Part shown: positions 57,135-64,000 of the stretch, one piece after another
Layout: every line of letters begins with the position of its first letter
How positions within the stretch are numbered: position 1 is the first letter of the stretch
From: Bedellia somnulentella
Lineage: Eukaryota > Arthropoda > Insecta > Lepidoptera > Bedelliidae
NCBI GenBank assembly: GCA_963576735.1
Contig: OY755196.1
Location: 6,243,912-6,307,911 of the forward strand
DNA length: 64,000 nucleotides
Direction of reading: 5' to 3'
Notes under the pieces: generated by a model
Seen by the model: only the letters and a program-made list of their open reading frames with translations
The model's database searches: none
Told to the model about the DNA's origin: nothing
Made by a program: the position numbers and the translations under genes

Positions 57135-57290
57135 TACTAATAAATAAAGGAAAGAAAAATTTCGACACAGGCGGGAATCGAACCTGCGACCTCGGGTATA
57201 CGCCCCGACGCTCTGCCAATTGAGCCACACCGTGTCAATGGCTGCCAGCCAGGTCGCGGGTTCGATTCCCGATTATTCTTTATTTATTAA
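57135..57290 (-). repeat. family C tRNA-like repeat, copy 5
   Basis: Minus strand: GGCAGCCATTGACACGGTGT, GGCTCAATTGGCAGAGCGTC, GAGGTCGCAGGTTCGATTCC, then CTGTGTCGAAATTTTTCTTT. A second T-arm-like AGGTCGCGGGTTCGATTCCC lies directly beside it on the plus strand (57249-57270). Confidence 0.75.
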
Positions 57291-57299
57291 TAAAGTGAC

Positions 57300-57652
57300 C
57301 TGCCGATGAAAGGAAATCTTTCTATTAATTCGTCCCGCTTTATTTGGATAGTTTTTGCAACTCAATACGGCACAATGAGGCATTTTTTATATTTGGCTTG
57401 ACATCCGTCACCGAGAACGTTCGAGCGCGGACTCAATTGCAATTTACTTTTTTTGATTAACACTCCATGTTTCTTATATCCGCCAACAAACTACTATGTA
57501 GTTTGGCGGAATTACTGTTAACAAATTTTGTATGTTATTAAAACGAAATAAAGCATTAAAAAAAAAACTAATGGCGCTAAACTAAGATAATTTCACTCAG
57601 TTTTTACACGCAAAGTACATGCACTTGCGTCATCTATTCAAATACAGATCTG
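57300..57652. other. no gene seen
   Basis: Only a short hairpin (CCGCCAACAAACTAC / GTAGTTTGGCGG, 57481-57510). Confidence 0.4.
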
Positions 57653-57776
57653 TGGTAATATGACTAAGAAAATATGTGTGTTGCTAAGTTTCTTACGGGT
57701 TCTTCTAGCAACAATACACCTTCCGAATCTGAAGTAGAGTCAGTAGAGTTAGATTTAACTTATACGTAAGTTTTTA
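57653..57776 (+). repeat. exon-like repeat, copy 2
   Basis: An open frame from ATG 57679 reads MCVAKFLTGSSSNNTPSESE, continues in an acidic stretch, and ends at a consensus donor GTAAGT (57773). It resembles the acidic N-terminal exon of transposase-like genes such as that at 383-1657, but no downstream exon follows. Confidence 0.5.
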
Positions 57777-58626
57777 ACGTTAAAAAAATAGAGAACAATT
57801 CTTTTCATTTTGAAATAAATATTTTTTTATCTTTTAATGCTAAATAATATTGTCTACGTGGATGTAATTGCTGGCGAAAACCTAACCAATTGAACACAAA
57901 CAAATAACACCATATAACGTGCTGCTATTGTTAAATTGGTTATCACAGTTGTAAAGGAACTGTTAGTAAATAATTATGTTTCAATTATAACCCAAAAACT
58001 AGGGCTGCCATCGATATTTTTCAACAAAGTTTATAAAATAATACCAAATTTAAGTTGATTTTTTTCATATTTTTTTATTGACTATAAAAATTAGTCTCGT
58101 TAGTCTAAACAATCGAAGGTCCTTAAAGCCAATCCAGCTAATTTGAGTAATAGTTTTCCATTTACCGAACGAATTGAGCATTTTCAAGCCTTGTTTGTTA
58201 TTAATTCATTATGTTTTAAACAATTTACTGACTTTTAGCTAAGTGAGAACTTACTTAGCTTCCTCCCTCTTAGTTTTTGTTCTTGTTTAATCGGGCCAAT
58301 TAATGTTAATCGATCGGGCTGGCTATTGAATATAAAATAAGTAGGTAACGGTTAGTTTAATTGCAATTAAAAATAAGTTGTTGGCAGTTTAGTTGCCGAA
58401 AACTTTTCGTATCCAAGCAAGCATGAGAGTTCACGAGACAAATAATTCAATACAGTCAGTACCCAATCGTACGAAATGGCAGCCCTGACAAATACATACC
58501 TCGATATTGAAAGAAGTAGGTAAGTCTACTATACAAAATTGTGTGCACAATATTTTTTTACAAATTATTTGTCAAACTCTTTCTTGAGATATAAAAAAAT
58601 ATAGTATTAAAAACTGTCTCTGAAAA
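57777..58626. other. no gene seen
   Basis: AT-rich; presumably upstream of the paralogous protease-homologue exon. No repeat recognised. Confidence 0.4.
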
Positions 58627-58702
58627 ATGAAAATTAGTATTGTTAGTCTACTTTTATGTTTGTACAAGTGTAGTTACGCTGATGGCTCTGACGACGAAGT
58701 TT
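58627..58702 (+). CDS. first exon of a serine-protease homologue paralogue
   Basis: MKISIVSLLLCLYKCSYADG forms a signal peptide, followed by SDDEV and a phase-1 donor T|GTAAGT. The end of the exon (SDDEV, same phase, CSY before it) matches exon 1 of the gene at 31024, so the two are paralogues on opposite strands. No later exon was found before 64000; it may lie beyond the window or be lost. Confidence 0.55.
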
Positions 58703-58804
58703 GTAAGTAATTCCAAATACAGCAGCTTAGTCTCGGCTAAGCTGCTATAAGCTATATTAATCCTATCGAGTAATTATTCTGTAACGCTATCGAGTAATGC
58801 TGCG

Positions 58805-58927
58805 TAGTGTCTGTGCTGGCTTAGAATAGCACTAGCCCATTTCTTCCCGTGGGTACGTAAGCGGCAACTAAGGGTATTAGGGCTTTTTAAGGGATTTTTG
58901 GGCGATGCGGTTGAAGACCCATCACCT
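58805..58927 (+). repeat. SINE-like family A, copy 11 (5' half)
   Basis: GTGCTGGCTTAGAATAGCAC, CCCATTTCTTCCCGTGGG, GATTTTTGGGCGATGCGGTT; breaks off after CCCATCACC. Confidence 0.8.
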
Positions 58928-59384
58928 TCGGTCATATATACCAAAGATACCACACTACATACAAATTCAACGCCCAAAATTGGACCGCAACCAAAACTTG
59001 TTACAAATAAATAAATGCCATTATATCTCATCAAGAATTTTTATTAATCTACTTTATTTACAATTCAATAAGGGTCTGTTTATATTGAGCATATTAGGCA
59101 GATATAGCATTATTCAATCGTAACTGCAAAACCAACACATGTAAATATCTATTTTTCTACAATTATCGACCTTACCGCAATCACTTATACTTAATATTTA
59201 TTGCAAGTAAACAACTTTTTGACATCCCAGTAGAAGTACTTACGATGTGGTGATGGAATACAAGAAAGGCAAGGAGTCGAATTGGCATGAATTTTATTTT
59301 ATGCAAAAACGTCAAAATTATTAGTTTACTTTAATATAAGATACTATGTTACTTTGAAGAAATCATTCTTTATGATAGACCCTT
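58928..59384. other. no gene seen
   Basis: AT-rich; no coding or repeat recognised. Confidence 0.4.
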
Positions 59385-59730
59385 TTGATCGGAACACATA
59401 CCTACGTCGAACAAATGAGGATATTATAAATGTCACTAGAATTGCTAAGATTAAAAAGACAGCGAAAGACCTCGAGCTGTCATAGTTAAACTAAGTTCTG
59501 CACGCCAACGCGACATATTACTAGCAGCCATTTCGAAGTTTAACAAATCAAAAAAGAAACATGAAAAGCTTAATTCACATCACTTAGGCTACACCGGTAA
59601 TTCTACTCCTGTGTACTTCTCCGAGCACCTCGCCCCCTCGAACAAACATCTGCACGCGGCTACTAGACTACGAGCAAAAGAGCAAGGCTACCGATTCGTG
59701 TGGAAACGGAACGGCAGGATATATATATAG
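59385..59730 (+). pseudogene. FP-domain (LINE ORF1-like) fragment
   Basis: After a frameshift near 59470 the plus strand encodes RAVIVKLSSARQRDILLAAI, KFNKSKKKHEKLNSHHLGYT, VYFSEHLAPSNKHLHAATRL and GYRFVWKRNGRIYI, then a stop. These are the FP-domain blocks of LINE ORF1 proteins (also known from baculovirus FP25K). It is a different subfamily from the FP end at 32925-33149. The 5' part is degraded. Confidence 0.75.
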
Positions 59731-60459
59731 TCTGTATCAATTAGAAAAAATAACTTTGTAAACAATGAAACGTCAATGACGCTTTAGTATTTTAGTGTTG
59801 TTACCAATACTATTGACGGCGACGTAAAAATCGAATACGCTACTAATGGTAAGTAAATTTTTGATCCAATTTTATAGTATACTTATAAAACAGACGTAAA
59901 CTACAGAATGTGTTCCTTATAATTACATAAATACATACATATACTCAAGCTGCTAGTTCCAATTTAGGTAGGCAGACACTATCACTATAACTAGTACTGT
60001 ATTTTATCATAAATTTATTTCCTCAAAACATTACAGTTTTAACAACCAAATACGTTATTTATGATTACAAGAAAAATCTCAATAGCTTAAATTAAATCTT
60101 AATTGTAGTGGTGAATGGAATAACAAACCTTATCTTTTTTGTAAAACAAGCGAACACGGGTGCCAATCATTAGTTCCACAAGATATAGTTCTATAGAACT
60201 GTTGGGGCACTTTTGATGCTTTTACTTGTCGCATTTAAACGATATATATTTTGCGGTCCACTTGATTATATAAAATTTTATTAGTAGTTTAATTATCAAG
60301 GTATTCGACTACAAAAAACCAACATGATGGTTAAAATTTCATTGACAAGTATGAAATGTATGGTTAACACACATTTGATTTTTTTGTTAGACTAGATGCC
60401 AGCAAACAATTAAACATTCATATTCATATGACGGAAATTGAAAATGGGTTATTTTAGTA
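59731..60459. other. no gene; short RTE tail scrap
   Basis: A degraded RTE-type tail in reverse is at 59934-59990 (ATACATACATATACTCAAGC, AGGTAGGCAGACACTATC). The rest is AT-rich. Confidence 0.45.
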
Positions 60460-60823
60460 CCGATCGTGATAGCCCAGGGGGTAGAACACTCGGTTATCGT
60501 GCAAACGACTAGTGTTCAAATCCTGGGTCGGGCCAACACCAATTTGTCTTTTCTTAAGACACATGTGTGGTTAATTTATCATGGTTGTTAACGGTGAGGG
60601 AAAACATCGTGAGGAAACCCACATGGCTGAGTTGTACTTAGTCATGTGACAGTGTATTCGTACAAAACGGCGATAGGCCTGCCCCCTATCACGTGAGTAC
60701 ACTGTTCATGCAAAACGTGGGTACTCTGAACACCAGGTGACTAAGTCTCGTGATGTTCAGAAGTACCTCTGCCAACCCCTTCGGGGATATACGGCGTGAA
60801 CGTTTATGTTATGTTATGTTATG
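60460..60823 (+). repeat. SINE family B, copy 7 (full length, sense)
   Basis: The reference copy. A tRNA-like head with A-box region GATAGCCCAGGGGGTAGAAC and B box GTGTTCAAATCCTGG, a unique body with conserved CACGTGAGTACACTGT, and a 3' end CAACCCCTTCGGGGATATAC then GGCGTGAACG and (TTATG)n. Target duplication TTATTTTAGTA at 60449-60459 and 60824-60834. Confidence 0.92.
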
Positions 60824-61081
60824 TTATTTTAGTAATTTAAGCAAGAATAACTTATACATATACATATTAGTTTAGCTATTAAATATAGTATAGTATTTAG
60901 TATTAATGTATAATTTAGGGTGTCTAACACCGACTCAGAGACGATGTCACCTTTTAATGCTCTCATTGAATCGACTATTGCACATATCTCTCATAAGATT
61001 TTATTTGCAATTGGTAAAAATATTTGGAAAAACAGTTCAATTTAATGCACCAACAAACATTCTGAAATGAACACATACAAC

Positions 61082-61176
61082 ACACGACGGGGGCGTATAC
61101 CCGAAGGTCGCGGGTTCGAACCCCGCCAATGTCGAAATTTTTCTTTCCTTTAATAACATCTTTTATTTATGAGACA
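61082..61176 (+). repeat. family C tRNA-like repeat, copy 6
   Basis: Starts mid-core: GACGGGGGCGTATACCCGAA, GGTCGCGGGTTCGAACCCCG, CCAATGTCGAAATTTTTCTT, then the CTTTAATAACATCTTTTATT body. 5'-truncated. Confidence 0.8.
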
Positions 61177-61696
61177 TACAACACAATTTCAACTATGTCC
61201 CATTAGCTATTGTTCTATGTAGTACCAGCGGGTATCGCACCCACTTACCTTCATAATATTTCATTTTTTTTCATTACTTATTATTTATTTCTTTACATAT
61301 ATTTTATCGGATTATACATACTAGAAGCGGGTATAAATAATTGGGTAAGGTACCTTCACCTTACGTTTGTTTTTTTTTAATTTCGATATACGGTTTGGTT
61401 AAGTTTTCATTTTCTACATTCTTTTTTTAACAATTACACAGACCTGCAAATTTTACCTTTTATTTTCCCCTTTTGGATTTGAATGCTGATCTTGGGGTAT
61501 TTTGGTGCGTAGATTACGAATATGTACTTGGTTTTTTTCTATCACCCTCAGTTTTTTGAAAAATCCCAATTTATAAAATTGAACAAAAACACGACTTTAT
61601 TTGAGTATTTATTTTTTATTACAATTAAGAAACAATTACATGACTTTAAAACATTAAAAATATATTTGGGGGACAATAAAAAAATAAATAAAAATA
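61177..61696. other. no gene seen
   Basis: AT-rich with long T runs; nothing recognised. Confidence 0.4.
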
Positions 61697-62390
61697 TCAA
61701 ATACTTTTGTGGTATCTTGCTTTTTTTTCACTGAAGCTCCGATTGTGAGATTTTCGCTTGAAATTGCGACTTGCATCATCTCGCTTTAACAGCCAACAAT
61801 AGTCTGCCATCATTGTTTTATTCCACTTTCCCTGATAGCGACGTTCCATCTCCTTCAAATCCTGGTGAAATCTTTCGCCTTGCTCTTCACTTACAGCTCC
61901 CAAGTTATCAGGAAAGTAGTTCAAATGTGAATTAAGGAAATGAAGTTTAATGCTCATCGAACATCCCATTTTTCCGTAATCTTCAATCATTTTCTCCACA
62001 ATTTCTTCATAATTTGGGCTTTAAGGTTCTCTCCATACCACAGGCGATAGGAGATCAAAGGTATTGTTCTTTCCTTATGACCACTTTCGAAGTTCACGAA
62101 CGCACGTCGTACAAACTTTATGTGGGACCCACTGTCTATCTTGATTGGCAATTGTTAAGCCAAAATACATATTGTAAACATTACTTATGAATTCAGTAAT
62201 GTAATGCTGCTGTTTTCTCAGCATAAACTGCCCACAAATGTATCAAAAATTGTCCGGAGAGTTTAAACACTTTCGCGATGACATTTTTCAAGTGAGCGTT
62301 ATGAATTGCACAGAAGTACTGATTTGTAGAAAAAATGATATTGCTATTTATACAAAAAATATATCATCTACCTTCATCAACTCTTTTCTA
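61697..62390 (-). pseudogene. C-terminal fragment of a multi-copy arthropod protein
   Basis: An open frame at 61999-61697 reads MGCSMSIKLHFLNSHLNYFP, GAVSEEQGERFHQDLKEMER and MMADYCWLLKRD. I recognise this GERFHQD..ERRYQGKW..ADYCW pattern from large uncharacterised, transposon-like families in arthropods and Hydra. Upstream (62390-62000) the same strand has broken pieces, including an NFESGHKERTIPL-like stretch. Function unknown. Confidence 0.6.
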
Positions 62391-62399
62391 ACGATTTAA

Positions 62400-62865
62400 G
62401 TGAAGTGTAGTGTCTAATGCATTCAGTGCATTTTTTGTTTAATTCGAATCGATTTAAATAAAATATTATTTAAAAACTAGGAAGGCCTAGGTAATTTTGG
62501 AAAAATTAAACGATGCTAAATAACTAAAAAACCTGACGTGATGGAATTTTTTAAATATTTTTCCTGTAATCAGCGCCCCAAAATCTATCCAAATCAGTCA
62601 TCAAAACTGAAAGGGGAAAACCATTGCAGACCTGTGTTATTAAATCACAGGTGCAAACTTTTAAAAACGTTGAAATCGATTTACGTCAAGATTGCTTTAC
62701 ATACAGCCAAATATATGTCGCGTTGTCAAGATCGGGTTGCAGAGAAAATCAGTATGTATTTCTGCCGCAAGAATATTAAACGATAAGTATTATTTATACA
62801 ATATTAATTTAGAATATAGTCTTTTAAAAAATCTTAATCGCGATCATAATGACAGAAATTGACGC
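62400..62865. other. no gene seen
   Basis: AT-rich; open frames here have no recognisable domains. Confidence 0.35.
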
Positions 62866-62891
62866 GTCCAAAGTCGCGGGCAACAGCTAGT
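62866..62891 (+). repeat. Helitron 3' end
   Basis: GACGCGTCCAAAGTCGCGGG hairpin then CAACAGCTAGT, matching the end of the element at 21213-22631. The body could not be traced upstream. Confidence 0.55.
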
Positions 62892-63533
62892 CCATACATA
62901 TTTTTTGTTTAAAATACAATAATTTACGGTGTTATAGATATAATTCACTGCGATTTATACAGATATATTGAACCTTGTAGTATCGATTCATCAATCGGTA
63001 ATCGATTACTGGCATTCCTTCAATATCATTCAATATTCGCATTCGCATTCAATATTCGCATCCCTAATTTTTGCATTAGAAAAGATAACAAATAACCTCA
63101 ATGTTTTTCATCTAATCTTATATTTAGAGTTTCGCAAGATTATGCAATATTTAGCTCCAATTACTACTTAAATTATGTTTAGTAAGTGGACAACTGTTTT
63201 TCCATATTGACGGATGTAAAATTTAAGTGTTGTGGAAGTAGTTTCTTGATGAAATCCAAGATTATATACCCGGCAATGGTTTGTTTACAAACTTTATAAC
63301 TCTATTTGATATGCAATATACAAGGAAAAATGAAGAATGTTCAGCTCTACAAATACGCAATATGGATAGTCTTAAGTTAATAAGATAATTTATACCTTAC
63401 TTTCGGATAATTAAGTTATTTCTTATTATATCTTAATTTTTGTATTTCTATATTTATAATTTCATCACGGGGTACGGTAGACTCGATCGAAACCTTACCT
63501 GAATAATAAAGTATAACAAATAATGGTTTTGAG
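62892..63533. other. no gene seen
   Basis: AT-rich. A short CATTCAATATTCGCAT direct repeat is at 63027-63062. Confidence 0.4.
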
Positions 63534-63543
63534 TCGACAACAT

Positions 63544-63833
63544 AAACATAAACATAAACGTTCACGCCGAATATCCCCGAAGGGGTTGGCAGAGGTACTA
63601 ATACTTCTGAACATCACGTGACTTTGTCACCTGGTGTTCAGAGTACCCACGTTTTGCATGGACAGTGTACTCACGTGATAGGGGGCAGGCCTATCGCCGT
63701 TTTGTACGAATACACTGTCACATGACTAAGTACAACTCAGCCATGTGGGTTTCCTCACGATGTTTTCCCTCACCGTTAATAACCATGATAAATTAACCAC
63801 ACATATGCCTTTAGAAAAGACAAATTGGTCAAA
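63544..63833 (-). repeat. SINE family B, copy 8 (5'-truncated)
   Basis: Very well preserved body, lacking the tRNA-like head (breaks after GACAAATTGG). Target duplication TCGACAACAT at 63534-63543 and 63834-63843. A young copy. Confidence 0.9.
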
Positions 63834-64000
63834 TCGACAACATCTATCCGCAAAATTCGGATTGTCGAGTATTTCATGCTGGGGTATCTTAATATTATAC
63901 ACGCAAAAAAATTTCAGTAGCGTTATCTACCGTACAAACAAGGAACTACTATGTCATTGCACAGCTTGGTCCTGCCACTATAAAATATTTTTTTTTCTTT

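Noticed and set aside
59385..59730. Baculovirus FP25K gene insertion
   Set aside because: FP domains are common in insect LINE ORF1 proteins and this copy is broken and surrounded by LINE/SINE debris; no other baculovirus gene is present.

Overview
The window looks like a TE-saturated stretch of an insect nuclear genome, most probably a moth or butterfly. It is AT-rich, has spliced genes with GT..AG introns, and carries very abundant short interspersed repeats and Helitron ends of the lepidopteran type (an ACTAATATTATAAA-like start and a CGCGGGCAAxAGCTAGT end). Nothing bacterial or phage-like is visible. The species is inference; the repeat and splice structures are read directly.

Host genes are scarce. 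The best is a secreted trypsin-fold serine-protease homologue on the minus strand. Its three exons (31024-30952, 29349-29154, 19545-19269) join in phase across TE-filled introns, and it has lost the catalytic His. A paralogous signal-peptide exon lies at 58627-58702 on the plus strand. A GC-rich stretch at 55255-55424 may be another first exon.

The rest is a layered transposon deposit. From left to right: a broken arthropod transposase-like gene (383-1657); a BEL/Pao retrotransposon (about 3.5-12.9 kb, minus) split by a complete PIF/Harbinger element (7483-11693, TTA duplication) whose two genes have interleaved exons; an endogenous non-retroviral RNA-virus RdRp fragment (14134-15187, minus), itself split by an RTE LINE tail; a BEL remnant fused to a deleted Ty3/Gypsy element (15.4-18.5 kb); a long-TIR element with a solo LTR inside (19854-23077) and a Helitron; LINE and SINE debris and four MITEs (23-31 kb); a PHD/FP-type LINE (31996-41452) split by a 4.6-kb ISL2EU-type transposon with THAP transposase and SAP-YqaJ genes; a 21-bp repeat array pair (41.6-43.1 kb); a decayed autonomous Helitron (45264-49463); a 1.3-kb mariner with both ends; a second BEL/Pao remnant (51-54.3 kb); a foldback-like element with 116-bp repeats (55.4-56.85 kb); and further SINE, LINE and transposase debris to the end.

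Three short repeat families tie the region together. Family A has about 11 copies with a (TATG)n tail. Family B has about 8 copies, a tRNA-like head and a (TTATG)n tail. Family C is a tRNA-like cassette and includes one near-perfect head-to-head palindrome. Families A and B share their 3' terminal structure (a CCCC..GGGG mini-hairpin, then GGCGTGA, then a short repeat tail) with the RTE LINE tails in the same window, which suggests one LINE machinery mobilises all three. The most unusual finding is the endogenised RdRp with motifs A, B and C, proven integrated by the LINE inserted into it with a 9-bp target duplication.
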